Positions 14,547-23,996 of a stretch of 64,000 nt of DNA are shown here, one piece after another. Within the stretch, counting starts at the first letter, position 1; each line of letters starts with the position of its first letter. The stretch spans positions 1-64,000 of the forward strand of contig CANQYM010000006.1 in assembly GCA_947628085.1 (NCBI GenBank). Reading direction: 5' to 3'. The position numbers were made by a program, and so were the translations under genes. The DNA comes from an uncultured Clostridia bacterium (GTDB lineage Bacteria > Bacillota > Clostridia > TANB77 > CAG-508). The notes under the pieces are model-generated. The model was not told the DNA's origin and ran no database searches. It was given only the letters and a program-made list of their open reading frames with translations.

Positions 14547-15389
14547 ATGTTAGATGGAAGTAAAATTGATGATATAAAAGAAATTTCAAAATATGGTAAA
14601 GCAAAAGGCTTTCTTGTTGCAAAAAGATATAATCTTCCAACATACTCTAATTTTTTTATATTAGAAAATGAGGAAGACATAAAATTATTGTTAGGAAAGT
14701 TTAAAAATCAAAATGATTTTTGTATGCGTTCAGATACATTAGTTGGTAACATTCCTATAGATATTGCTGGAAAAAATGGAAATCGTGAAAGTATTTTCGA
14801 ATATATGGAAAATATTAAAAGAAGAGAGAAAGAGCTAGGAGTATCAGGAGTTGCAATAATTTATTGGAATGATGGAAAATTCTGCCATTCATATGAAACG
14901 GAAGGCTGTTTTTATTTAGATTATAGAACAAATAAAGAACTTAATATTGATTGTGTAGGAAAAGGTTGGGATGGTTCATCTTTAAGTCATGGAACTGCAT
15001 GTCATGAAACTTATGTAATACCTTGGGAAGATATATTATTTTTTGATGATAATAATAGAGGCAAGTATAGAAAGCAAATTATAAGTGAATCTGCATATTC
15101 TGAATTACGTAGGGCTAGAATTAAAGATTTAAATGAAAAGTTTGGGTTATCTATAGAAGAATGTGAAAGCATTATTCCTTCTAAATATACTGGAATTAAA
15201 AACGAATATTTTAGACAAATAATTAACCAAATTATTTTACCGATGTATGATAGTAAAGATTTACAAAAGTATTATAGTGAATATATACCAATTGCACAAA
15301 TTGAAAATGGAAAAGTTGTAGTTCCAGAAGTAATATTACCAGAAAGATTGAGAATTAGAGAAAAAGGCGGAAATTTTGAAGAAAGATAA
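14547..15389 (+). CDS. Unknown protein with a possible ATP-grasp-like segment
   Basis: A 280-residue soluble protein after an AGGAGAA site. The stretch FCMRSDTLVGNIPIDIAGKN followed by a helix resembles the nucleotide-binding part of PEP synthase or ATP-grasp proteins, in which an Arg and an Asp/Ser follow a strand; this is weak. The middle contains Cys/His-rich GTACHETY. The rest is not recognised. It starts a run of accessory genes on the same strand. Confidence 0.55.
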   Translation: MLDGSKIDDIKEISKYGKAKGFLVAKRYNLPTYSNFFILENEEDIKLLLGKFKNQNDFCMRSDTLVGNIPIDIAGKNGNRESIFEYMENIKRREKELGVSGVAIIYWNDGKFCHSYETEGCFYLDYRTNKELNIDCVGKGWDGSSLSHGTACHETYVIPWEDILFFDDNNRGKYRKQIISESAYSELRRARIKDLNEKFGLSIEECESIIPSKYTGIKNEYFRQIINQIILPMYDSKDLQKYYSEYIPIAQIENGKVVVPEVILPERLRIREKGGNFEER

Positions 15390-15450
15390 AAATCGTAAGA
15401 ATATATTAATGAAAAAATAGAAAGTATTAAAATAGAAGGAGAGAATATAA

Positions 15451-16008
15451 ATGGAAAAGGAAAAGCAAGTTAATAATAAATGGTATTTTTATGTGTGCTG
15501 TTTCTTTGTATATTGCATAATAGGATGGATTTATGAGGTAATCTGGGAATTTGCAATTGGGAATGGATTTGTAAATAAAGGTTTTTTACATGGATGTTAT
15601 TTACCAATTTATGGATTTGGAGCACTAATTTTAATATTTTCATTGAGAAAACTAATGAGTAAAGAAATAAGATTATTTAAAATAAATATAACACCAATAA
15701 TAGTATTTATTGCAATTTTACTATTAGTTTCAACAGTTGAATTTTTAACAAGTTATGTTATGGAATTAATATTTCACAAAAGATGGTGGGATTATAGCTA
15801 CGATGTATTAAACTTGGATGGTAGAATTTCATTACGAAATAGTTCTTTATTAGCAATTGGAGGAATGGCTTTCGTATATTTAATTCAACCAGTATTAAAT
15901 AAGATATTTATGAAAGTAAAAGAAAAAACATTAAAAAATATTGCAATTATAATCTTAATTGTTATGTTAGTGGATTTTATATCAGTTATATGCGGATATA
16001 TAAATTAA
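15451..16008 (+). CDS. CmpB-type putative ABC transporter membrane protein
   Basis: A 185-residue membrane protein with about five hydrophobic helices. The sequence CIIGWIYEVIWEF and FLHGCYLPIYGFGA is characteristic of the ABC_trans_CmpB family (also called DUF1113), a group of Firmicutes membrane proteins named as putative ABC permeases but without a proven substrate. Start follows GGAGAG. No ATPase gene is adjacent, so transport is not established. Confidence 0.75.
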   Translation: MEKEKQVNNKWYFYVCCFFVYCIIGWIYEVIWEFAIGNGFVNKGFLHGCYLPIYGFGALILIFSLRKLMSKEIRLFKINITPIIVFIAILLLVSTVEFLTSYVMELIFHKRWWDYSYDVLNLDGRISLRNSSLLAIGGMAFVYLIQPVLNKIFMKVKEKTLKNIAIIILIVMLVDFISVICGYIN

Positions 16009-16102
16009 AAAAATTTAAAATTGATAGATAATCAGTAACTATTGCAAACTTTAAATTATAACTTCTATAGTAAGATATAAATAAAATCCAAAGGAGAAAA
16101 TT

Positions 16103-16762
16103 ATGCTACATAAAATGAAATTAAATGAAAGTCCATTTGAAAGAATGAAAAATGGAACAAAAACTATAGAATTTAGACTATTTGATGAAAAAAGACAACA
16201 AATAAAAGTTGGAGATCAAATAGAATTTTCAAAATTACCTAATTTACAAGAAAAATTATTAGTTGATGTTTCACAAATATATAGAGAAAATTCTTTTGAA
16301 GAATTATTTAAGAAATTATATGATGATGAAGAAGAAATAAAAAGAAAAGTAGAATCAATGTATCAATATTATTCAAAAGAGAAAGAAAAAGAGTATGGTG
16401 TTATAGGAATTAAAATAATACTCCAAAAATATAGTGTTAGATATACTTACAATAAACTAGTTCGAGATAAAATACCAGAAAATATCAACAAAAAAATTGG
16501 AAAAAAATGTAAATATACAATACTTGATGATACAATGTATTTACAAGAATTAAATAAAAAAGTACTAGAAGAGGCTAATGAATTTATTGAAGAAAATAGC
16601 ATGGAAGAGCTCGGAGATTTAATGGAAGTTATTAATGCTATAATAAAATTAAAAGGTTACAAAATGGAAGAAGTATATAAAATTATGAAATCAAAGGCAG
16701 AAAAAAATGGAATTTTTAATGATAAAATTTATTTAGAGTATGTTGATGAAGAAGGAGAATGA
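16103..16762 (+). CDS. ASCH domain fused to MazG-like nucleotide pyrophosphohydrolase
   Basis: A 219-residue two-domain protein. Residues 1-110 form an ASCH domain (MKLNESPFERMKNG, TIEFRLFDEKR, YYSKEKEKEYGVIGIKI), a PUA-like fold thought to bind RNA or modified nucleotides. Residues 113-215 form a MazG-type domain (YNKLVRDKIPE, EEANEFIEENSMEELGDLMEVI) with the acidic EE..E and E..D metal ligands of house-cleaning NTP pyrophosphatases. The two usually occur as separate proteins, so the fusion suggests the ASCH part chooses the nucleotide that the pyrophosphatase removes. The next gene begins five bases later. Confidence 0.75.
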   Translation: MLHKMKLNESPFERMKNGTKTIEFRLFDEKRQQIKVGDQIEFSKLPNLQEKLLVDVSQIYRENSFEELFKKLYDDEEEIKRKVESMYQYYSKEKEKEYGVIGIKIILQKYSVRYTYNKLVRDKIPENINKKIGKKCKYTILDDTMYLQELNKKVLEEANEFIEENSMEELGDLMEVINAIIKLKGYKMEEVYKIMKSKAEKNGIFNDKIYLEYVDEEGE

Positions 16763-16766
16763 AACC

Positions 16767-17477
16767 ATGAGAGAAAGTAAGGTAGAAAGTTTAATATGGA
16801 TTATATTTGCAACTTTTGGAGCAATATTTTTTTTAATTGGAATAGCTATATTTGGAAAGGTATTTAATTATGAAAATACAGTTGATACGGTAGGAACCAT
16901 TACAAAAATATATTCTTATTACAGAGGTGCAGATGATGATAGAGATCACGATGTATATGTTTCATATGTTGTTGATGGAAAGAAATATGAGTCAAGGCTA
17001 AATGGTTATTCTTCTACTTTTTATGAAGGAAAAGAAATAAAAATATATTATGACAAAGATAATCCAAACAAAATAGGTGTAAAATCTTTAGATTTGATAT
17101 TTTTGATTTTTCCTGGCATAGGATTAATCTTTTTAATAATGGGAGTAATAGGAATAATAGTAAGAATTAATAAGAAAATAGTAGAAAAATATTTAAAGAA
17201 AAATGGGGAAATGATATATGGAGACTATGTTGAAACAGTTTTTAATACATCATATCACGTAAATGGAAAAAACCCATATAACATTATTTGTGAATGGAAT
17301 AATCCATTAGATAATAAGAAATACATATTTAGAAGTAAAAATATGTGGATAAATCCAGAAAATATAATAAAAGAAAAAAATATAAGTCAATTTCCTATAT
17401 ATATTGATAGAAACAATAAAAATAAATATACAATTGACATAGATGTTTTAACAGATAATATAGTAGATTTAAGATAA
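16767..17477 (+). CDS. DUF3592-like membrane protein
   Basis: I start at ATG 16767 (MRESKVES…), preceded by AAGGAG; the in-frame ATG at 16740 lies inside the previous gene. The 236-residue product has a membrane helix at about 7-28 and another near 108-132. The region between (GTITKIYSYYRG…YVSYVVDGKKYES, then IKIYYDKDNPNK) has the pattern of DUF3592, a domain on the outer face of many bacterial membrane proteins. Function unknown; linked to the ASCH-MazG gene by position. Confidence 0.7.
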   Translation: MRESKVESLIWIIFATFGAIFFLIGIAIFGKVFNYENTVDTVGTITKIYSYYRGADDDRDHDVYVSYVVDGKKYESRLNGYSSTFYEGKEIKIYYDKDNPNKIGVKSLDLIFLIFPGIGLIFLIMGVIGIIVRINKKIVEKYLKKNGEMIYGDYVETVFNTSYHVNGKNPYNIICEWNNPLDNKKYIFRSKNMWINPENIIKEKNISQFPIYIDRNNKNKYTIDIDVLTDNIVDLR

Positions 17478-17511
17478 AAATATAGTTATAAAAAGAAAGG
17501 AAAAATGTATT

Positions 17512-18183
17512 ATGAATAAGATAAGTATTACAGAAAAATACGGTTTATGCATGTTAAAAGAAAGAAAAAATCTACAGGGTAGGGAATTAACACCATATTT
17601 AATTGTATCAATGATTATAGAAATGATGTTAGACGAAAATTTAGAAATTACAGACAAAAATAAAGTGATACTTACAGATAGAATACCAACAGCAAATTAT
17701 AATGAAAAGTTGTATGAAATTATTGGAGATATGAAAAAAGAAGAAATACCTTTGAAAAATATATTAACTTCTATTTGTTATGGATTTTCAACTAAAAACT
17801 TAAAAGAAATAATTAATATATTAAAAGAAGATATGTTAAAAGATAATCTTATAATTTTAGAAACTAAAAAGGGATTAATTGGAAATAAAGAAGTAATAAA
17901 AATAGATGAAAATAAATTTACTGATATTATTAATGAAATAAAAACAGAACTTTTAGAAAAAGGAAATTTAACAGATGATACAATTTTATTAGCATCTTTA
18001 TTAAATTCTACTAAATTTTTAAAAAATATTTTTAATAAATATGAAAAAGAAAAATTAGAAGATAGATTAAAAGAAATAAAGGATACAGAAATTGCTAAAA
18101 AAATAAAAATTGCACAGGCTGTTATAAACAACATGTCTGCTATAATAACAGCTACGATGATAAGCGCTACAGGACCAGTATAA
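17512..18183 (+). CDS. GPP34-like (Golgi phosphoprotein 3 family) protein
   Basis: A 223-residue, helix-rich soluble protein after a GAAAGG site. The N-terminal SITEKYGLCMLKER, then PYLIVSMIIEMMLDENLEI and the later ILTDRIPTANYNEKLYEII resemble the bacterial GPP34 family, whose eukaryotic member GOLPH3 binds phosphoinositide membranes; bacterial roles are unknown. The match is by pattern only. An apolar C-terminal tail (about 203-223) could touch the membrane. Confidence 0.5.
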   Translation: MNKISITEKYGLCMLKERKNLQGRELTPYLIVSMIIEMMLDENLEITDKNKVILTDRIPTANYNEKLYEIIGDMKKEEIPLKNILTSICYGFSTKNLKEIINILKEDMLKDNLIILETKKGLIGNKEVIKIDENKFTDIINEIKTELLEKGNLTDDTILLASLLNSTKFLKNIFNKYEKEKLEDRLKEIKDTEIAKKIKIAQAVINNMSAIITATMISATGPV

Positions 18184-18254
18184 AATAATATACAAGAAGG
18201 ACTAACTTCTGAATATTAGTGGAACAATTATTTAAATTGGGGAGAGGCTAATAT

Positions 18255-19346
18255 ATGAGTAAAAAAGTAAAAACATTAATAATATTATTGATATGCATAA
18301 TAGTAATTTTATTAATAACCGATGGAATTATTATAGCTAAAAAGGCAAATGTAGTTGAAACAAAAGAAATAAAAGAAACAAAGGTGGAAAAGACAAAAGA
18401 CATTACAGTAGTGCCAACAATGAGCGACAAAATAACAGCAGATAGTAGTTGGTGTGGAACATTTCAATTAGTTTGGAATGATGTGAAAAATGAACTAGTA
18501 AAGGGAGATGTTATATTTAGTCCTCAGCTAGAAATAGTGAAAAATTTAAATAAAGAAGATTTTAATGAATCAATGCTTTCAGAAGATTATTATTTTAAAG
18601 CTTATGGGTTAAAAACTTTGGAATTAAAAGAGAAAATAGAAAATGGAGTAAAAGAAAAATTTAATCAGACAAGTGATATAATAAGTAATCTTGATTGGTC
18701 AGATAATAATGGATATGTTTTCTATTCAATGCTATATAGAAAATTTGAATATTTGAATGCTTTTGACAACTTAGAGAATGGAAAGTTTGGTAATAAATAT
18801 AATGATGTAGAATATTTTGGAATAGATAATAATACTGAAGATTATATAGGAAATCAAATTAAAGTTTTATACTATAATTCAAAAGATGATTTTGCAATAT
18901 TAATAAATACTAAAACAGGAGATGAAGTAATATTCTGTAAAAATCCTACAGGAAATAATTTTAATGATATATATATAAATATGAATAATAAATCTTCAAA
19001 ATATACGGGAAATAAACAGTTTGAAGATATAGATGAGTTTAAAGCTCCTAAATTAACAATTAATGAAACAAGAGAATATACAGAGTTGAAAGGTAAGAAA
19101 TTTGAGGCGGCTGATAATAGTATAGTAGAAATAAAAGAGGCAATGCAAACAATACAATTTTCTTTAGACGAAAATGGCGGAGAAATAAAAAGTGAATTTA
19201 ATCTTTGGGCGACATCCTCAGATACAGCAATGGAAAAACCAAGATATTTTTATGTAGATGATACATTTGCAATATTTTTAAGAGAAAAAGGAAAAGAAAA
19301 ACCATATTTTGCAGGAAGAGTGGATAATATAACAAAATTTCAATAA
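18255..19346 (+). CDS. Exported serpin-like protein
   Basis: A 363-residue protein with an N-terminal membrane helix (about 7-28) that serves as signal anchor. The C-terminal 40 residues (PRYFYVDDTFAIFLREKG followed by FAGRVDNI) closely follow the serpin ending (fD.PF.f.ird..t..ilF.G.v..P), and SWCGTFQLVWNDV could be the N-terminal helix of a serpin fold. The region before it (SEFNLWATSSDTAME) would be the reactive loop. Bacterial serpins are uncommon; if correct this would be a membrane-anchored protease inhibitor on the outer face. Assignment is moderate. Confidence 0.5.
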   Translation: MSKKVKTLIILLICIIVILLITDGIIIAKKANVVETKEIKETKVEKTKDITVVPTMSDKITADSSWCGTFQLVWNDVKNELVKGDVIFSPQLEIVKNLNKEDFNESMLSEDYYFKAYGLKTLELKEKIENGVKEKFNQTSDIISNLDWSDNNGYVFYSMLYRKFEYLNAFDNLENGKFGNKYNDVEYFGIDNNTEDYIGNQIKVLYYNSKDDFAILINTKTGDEVIFCKNPTGNNFNDIYINMNNKSSKYTGNKQFEDIDEFKAPKLTINETREYTELKGKKFEAADNSIVEIKEAMQTIQFSLDENGGEIKSEFNLWATSSDTAMEKPRYFYVDDTFAIFLREKGKEKPYFAGRVDNITKFQ

Positions 19347-19447
19347 ATTTAGAATATTATGTAGATGTACATTTTATTTTATAATATAATAAATTTGGCT
19401 ATATGTTTTAAAGCTGATAATTTATAAAATTGTAAAGAGGCAAAAAA

Positions 19448-19612
19448 ATGAAAATTAAAAAAATTGAAGAATTAACTTTAGAGGAAATTGAAAATATCTA
19501 CTTACTAAATAAACAAGAACTAGAAAAAATGGAATTTGCTGAATTATGTATTTATATGGAAAATTTAAACAAATTAGAATTAAGATATAAAGAATTGTTA
19601 AATTCAAAATAA
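19448..19612 (+). CDS. Small acidic helical protein
   Basis: A 54-residue open frame from ATG 19448, preceded by AGAGG, to TAA 19610-19612. Composition (Leu, Glu, Lys with regular spacing: EELTLEEIENIYLL…) predicts one or two long helices, perhaps a coiled coil. It sits 19 bases before the 604-residue gene and is probably cotranscribed with it. No family recognised. Confidence 0.55.
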   Translation: MKIKKIEELTLEEIENIYLLNKQELEKMEFAELCIYMENLNKLELRYKELLNSK

Positions 19613-19631
19613 ACTATATAGGAGAATGTAA

Positions 19632-21446
19632 ATGGAGGCAGTTTTAAACGACTCACTTTTTTTAGAAAAACTACAAACCCAAAAAAAAGATGTTTATTCT
19701 GAATTAAAAGAAAAACTATATAAAGCTAAACTAACAGCAGTAAGAGATTTTCTAGAAAGAAAAGGTATAGAAGTCGATTATAGAATAACTGATTTAGATA
19801 AATTAAAACAAACTGTAAAAAATAATGAAAGTATATATAGTCAAGTAGAAAACTTTGAAAAGGGATTTGAAAAAGATTTAACAGATGTAATAGAAAATTT
19901 AAATGCTGGTTCAACAAATGCTTTTCAAATGTTTTGCAAAACTTTAAAATCAGTTGCAAAAGCAACATTAACAGGAATGGCTGTTGAAACTGCAGGAACT
20001 TTACTATCTGTTGATAAAAGAGCAATTGTAGGTGCTACACTTTCAGCACCAAGAATATATACAGGTCTAAAAAATCTTTTAAAACAAAAAAGAGAAACAA
20101 AAGAAAATGCTGTAGATGTAACATTATTAAATTTGGCAAGAGTAGATATAGAAGGCGAATCATTACGATTGGAAATACCTGAAAATGTTCGCAAAACTGT
20201 AGCAGAGCAATTAAAAGATAAAAATGTTAATGGTGAAGATACTTCTTTGTTTTTATCTAGTATTATTGGATTAAATATGAAAGATAAAATAAATGCTATT
20301 CAATTAATTAATTCATTAACTGGTAATAGATTTGATGTAAATTATGAAATAAATAAAAATCATAAAGCTATTTCTGAAATGAAAAAAAATTCCAAAAAAA
20401 ATGCTATTACTCAATTGAGAAGTGGATTAGTTACAGCACTTCAGCTATCATCTTTGATAAAAGATGATAGAAAAGATTTAACTGCATCAACTATTACAGG
20501 AATGGGCAGGATGGATTTATCAGGGAATGTCGCTATAAGTGCAACAAAGGGTTTGAATAAAATTGGAAAATGGATTCCTGCCATTGGATTATTTATAAAA
20601 GAATTAATCAATGAAAATGATCAAGAAATAAAAGAACCTAACGAAGAATTAAAGGAAGATATTTTAAAAAGAATTGAGGATGCAAAAAGAAGTACATCTG
20701 AAGAATTAAATAAAAGAACTAATAAACAAGTTATTCTAGATATAGTTTGTGATGAATTAAGAATTAATGAAGTAGATATACCATACGATTTGCAAGATAC
20801 ATATGAATTAAAAACAATATTACAAGCACAGCCATTAAACAAAAAAACGAGAGCTGCAAATATAGCAAAAAACCTTAAGAAAATAGAGAGAAGTAATGAT
20901 AGGACGTTTAAAGATAAAATAAAAGATTATGCTAAATATGCATATTATGGTGGAATACTAACTCTTGCTGGACTTGGAACTTACAATATTTTTAGACCTG
21001 GATTTTTGGAAAGAATAAACTTATTTAATGAAAAAGGTTTACAAGAACAATCAGATGAGAGAAATGAGAATTCAAAAATTGAAACAGTTTTAAAAATGGT
21101 AGGAAATATAGAAGCAATGGAAGCAGCAAAAAATTATTTAGATAGAGTGCAGTTGGCAGATCAGCCTAGAAATTCTTATAAAGCATTTGGAATTGGTTCT
21201 GTTGCTAAAAGTATAGGTAATGGAATTAAAAATTTATTTGCAAAAAGAACTAAAAACAAAGTGCTTGAATTACCAGAAGCAAAAACAGATGAAAATAATG
21301 AAAAAGAAAACTTTGAAAACAGTATAAAAGTTAATTTAAATGATTCTAAATTAGTAAATAGTAATATAGAAGAAAAAAGTGATGAGGTAGAAGAAAAAGA
21401 CCAAAAACAAGATCAAGACAAAGACATAGGAGAAATAGGTGATTAA
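19632..21446 (+). CDS. Large helical protein of unknown function
   Basis: A 604-residue, strongly charged protein after an AGGAG site. Two apolar segments are visible: about 114-135 (TLTGMAVETAGTLLS) and about 437-455 (YYGGILTLAGLGTYNIF), which may be membrane contacts. Long helical stretches lie between, and the last 60 residues are an acidic, disordered tail rich in Glu, Asp and Lys. I do not recognise it. It is followed by a NERD nuclease-related gene 62 bases later and preceded by a small helical gene, suggesting a three-gene unit. Confidence 0.55.
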   Translation: MEAVLNDSLFLEKLQTQKKDVYSELKEKLYKAKLTAVRDFLERKGIEVDYRITDLDKLKQTVKNNESIYSQVENFEKGFEKDLTDVIENLNAGSTNAFQMFCKTLKSVAKATLTGMAVETAGTLLSVDKRAIVGATLSAPRIYTGLKNLLKQKRETKENAVDVTLLNLARVDIEGESLRLEIPENVRKTVAEQLKDKNVNGEDTSLFLSSIIGLNMKDKINAIQLINSLTGNRFDVNYEINKNHKAISEMKKNSKKNAITQLRSGLVTALQLSSLIKDDRKDLTASTITGMGRMDLSGNVAISATKGLNKIGKWIPAIGLFIKELINENDQEIKEPNEELKEDILKRIEDAKRSTSEELNKRTNKQVILDIVCDELRINEVDIPYDLQDTYELKTILQAQPLNKKTRAANIAKNLKKIERSNDRTFKDKIKDYAKYAYYGGILTLAGLGTYNIFRPGFLERINLFNEKGLQEQSDERNENSKIETVLKMVGNIEAMEAAKNYLDRVQLADQPRNSYKAFGIGSVAKSIGNGIKNLFAKRTKNKVLELPEAKTDENNEKENFENSIKVNLNDSKLVNSNIEEKSDEVEEKDQKQDQDKDIGEIGD

Positions 21447-21508
21447 AAATAGTATAATTAAAAATCATCAATTTAACCAAACTTATCAACAAATTTAAAG
21501 GTGAGAAA

Positions 21509-22507
21509 ATGGAATTTTTTAAGCAGTTTAATGAAACTATATTTTATAAAAAAGATAGTGAACTAGAGTATCAACTTAATGCGTTAAAAAAACTAAGCAA
21601 AGAATATCCTAGTAATGATAGCATTGCGAGAAGATTAAAAATTTGCGAATTAGGATATAATGGAGAGCATGAAATAGAGTATGAGCTTAAAAATGCAAAT
21701 TTAGGAATGTATGTTTTGCACGATATAAATTTAAAATATAAAGACCTAACTGCTCAAATAGATTATATTATTATTACAAAAGCAAAAATTTATTTTGTAG
21801 AATGTAAAAATCTAGTAGGCGATATAACTGTAAATGAAAGAGGGGAGTTCATTAGAGAATATACATATGGTAATAGAAAAGCAAAAGAATCTATATATTC
21901 TCCAATAAGACAAGCAGAAAGACATATAGAAATTTTTAAAAAGATATGGAAAGAAAAAAATACATCTATTATTGACAAAATAAGATATAAAACTATGGAT
22001 AATTGGTATAAACCACTAGTTGTTTTATCAAATTCAAAAAGCATTCTAAATTTAAAAAAATGTCCTAAAGAATTAAAAAATAAAATTGTAAAATCCGATT
22101 TATTAGTAAATTACATAAAAGAAGATATTAATAATACAGATAAAGAATACTACTGGAAAGAAAAAACTATGCACGAATGTGCTTATAGCCTAAGAGATAT
22201 TTATCATCAAGAAATAGAAAGAGATTATGAGAAAGAACTAAGAGATTGGGCAAAGAAAAATATAACTTTAGAAAAAATAGAAAAATCTATAGACAATGAA
22301 AATATAAAGAAAAAGTTAATTGAATTTAGAAAAGAAAAAGCAAAAGATAAAAAAATACCAGCATATTATATTTTTAATAATGCTGAGATGGATTTGCTAA
22401 TTAAGCATAGGCCTAAAGACTTAATGGAATTAGAAAATTTAAAAATTTTATCACCCACAAAAATAAAATTTCACGGCCAAGAAATTATAGATGCAATAAA
22501 TAATTAA
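21509..22507 (+). CDS. NERD-domain (nuclease-related) protein
   Basis: A 332-residue protein after a GGTGAG site. Residues about 48-145 form a NERD domain: GYNGEHEIEYEL, then HDINLKYKDLTAQIDYIIIT and IYFVECKNLVGDI, carrying the E…D…ExK pattern of the restriction-endonuclease fold. NERD proteins are predicted to process DNA. The C-terminal half is helical and charged and has no clear partner domain. Location beside an unknown 604-residue protein in an accessory region would suit a defence function, but nothing more can be said. Confidence 0.75.
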   Translation: MEFFKQFNETIFYKKDSELEYQLNALKKLSKEYPSNDSIARRLKICELGYNGEHEIEYELKNANLGMYVLHDINLKYKDLTAQIDYIIITKAKIYFVECKNLVGDITVNERGEFIREYTYGNRKAKESIYSPIRQAERHIEIFKKIWKEKNTSIIDKIRYKTMDNWYKPLVVLSNSKSILNLKKCPKELKNKIVKSDLLVNYIKEDINNTDKEYYWKEKTMHECAYSLRDIYHQEIERDYEKELRDWAKKNITLEKIEKSIDNENIKKKLIEFRKEKAKDKKIPAYYIFNNAEMDLLIKHRPKDLMELENLKILSPTKIKFHGQEIIDAINN

Positions 22508-22516
22508 AAGATAAAA

Positions 22517-23377
22517 TTAAATTTCATCAGTAATAAAAATTGTAACATATTTTATATGCAAAGATCTGTGTTGCAAAATATGCTTTTTAACAGATTTTTC
22601 TATTTGAGTTGCTTCTCTTAAAGTTAAATTAGAATTTAATACTAAAGTTAATTGTAGTTTATAATATGCACCATATTTAATTAAAACTACTTTTAAATTA
22701 TCTATATTAGTTTCTTTTAAAACAACTTCTTTAACGCGTTCAATTAATTCATTATCTTCTTCAACTTCTCCAATAACAGACAATGAATTTGCAATTATAA
22801 TATTAAAAGATGTTTTTAAAACAATAATTCCAATTAAAACAGAACCTACTATGTCTGAATATTCTAGAATTGGAAATCTTTCAGAAAATTGTAAAAGAAT
22901 AGTTATAATTACAACTCCTATTGTAGAATATAAATCTGCTGAAGATTCTTTAACAGAAGTAATTAATAATTGACTATGTGTTTGTTTACCAACTTTGTTC
23001 ATTATTAAAATTGCAATTAATTTTAATAAAAAAACTACTGCTAATAAAAATAAAACAGAAATTGGTGGAACAGTAGCTTCTTTTCCAAATGCATTTAATA
23101 TTATAAAAACAGCAAGAGCAAATAATATAATTCCAACAAATAAATTTGTTAAGTATTCTACTTTGCCAAATCCAAATGGATGACTTTTTGTTGGTTTTTT
23201 CTTAGTTATTTTTGCTGTTGCAATACAAACAATATCTGTAAAGAAATCGCTAAATGTATGCATTCCATCAGCAAATAAAGAAGTAAGTCCAAACACAACA
23301 CCACCTATTAATTTAATAATTGAAATAATTAAATTGTTTATCATACTATAAGTTAGTACTTTAGATTCCTCTTTCAT
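22517..23377 (-). CDS. Cation diffusion facilitator family transporter
   Basis: A 286-residue inner-membrane protein with six helices and a C-terminal cytoplasmic domain (about 205-286) ending in HILQHRSLHIKYVTIFI. The CDF signature DGMHTFSDFFTD supplies metal-site Asp and His residues in helix 2, and a matching ESSADLYSTIG motif is in helix 5. CDF proteins export zinc, iron or manganese by proton exchange; the exact metal is not readable. Start follows GGGGAG on the minus strand. It points toward the NERD gene with 9 bases between stops. Confidence 0.85.
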   Translation of the reverse strand: MKEESKVLTYSMINNLIISIIKLIGGVVFGLTSLFADGMHTFSDFFTDIVCIATAKITKKKPTKSHPFGFGKVEYLTNLFVGIILFALAVFIILNAFGKEATVPPISVLFLLAVVFLLKLIAILIMNKVGKQTHSQLLITSVKESSADLYSTIGVVIITILLQFSERFPILEYSDIVGSVLIGIIVLKTSFNIIIANSLSVIGEVEEDNELIERVKEVVLKETNIDNLKVVLIKYGAYYKLQLTLVLNSNLTLREATQIEKSVKKHILQHRSLHIKYVTIFITDEI

Positions 23378-23528
23378 AATTAGCTCCCCAAATCCTTTTT
23401 ATTGATTATATTATAAAAATTGTCAAAATTCCACATTGTCAAACAATTGTAACAAAAAAATAAGTGTATTGTTAAGAAAAGTTTGCTGTGGTATAATGTT
23501 AGTGAAATTTTGAAAAAAGGAAAGAAAA

Positions 23529-23972
23529 ATGGAAATTATTTCAAATTCAGAGAAAGAAACAATTGAACTTGGTAAGAAAATAGCTAAAAACTTAAAAAAA
23601 GGTGACATCATAATTTTATCTGGAGATTTAGGCTCAGGAAAAACTAAATTTACAGAAGGAATATTAACTTATTTTGGATTAGAAAATGAAATTTCTAGTC
23701 CAACATTTACTATTGTAAATGAATATAATACAGAAAAAGTTAATATATATCATTTTGATGTTTATAGATTAAGTGATATTGATGAATTTGAAGCAATTGG
23801 TGGAGAAGAATATTTTGAAAAAGGAATTTGTATAGTAGAATGGGGAGAATTAATTGAAGAAATACTTCCAGAAAATTATGTCAAAATTACTTTTTCAAGA
23901 AATTTAGAAAATGAAAATTTAAGAAATATTAAAATTGATACTTTTGGAAATTTTGATTTAAAACTTGATTAA
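23529..23972 (+). CDS. tsaE: TsaE, ATPase for tRNA t6A synthesis
   Basis: A 147-residue P-loop protein with Walker A SGDLGSGKTKF (about 33-43), SPTFTIVNEY and HFDVYRL, typical of TsaE (YdiB). It works with TsaB, TsaC and TsaD to add threonylcarbamoyl to A37 of tRNAs reading ANN codons. Start has a weak AAAGGAAAG site. It begins the order tsaE-tsaB-rimI, which is conserved in Firmicutes. Confidence 0.95.
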   Translation: MEIISNSEKETIELGKKIAKNLKKGDIIILSGDLGSGKTKFTEGILTYFGLENEISSPTFTIVNEYNTEKVNIYHFDVYRLSDIDEFEAIGGEEYFEKGICIVEWGELIEEILPENYVKITFSRNLENENLRNIKIDTFGNFDLKLD

Positions 23973-23996
23973 AAAATATAAATAAGTGAGGAAAAA

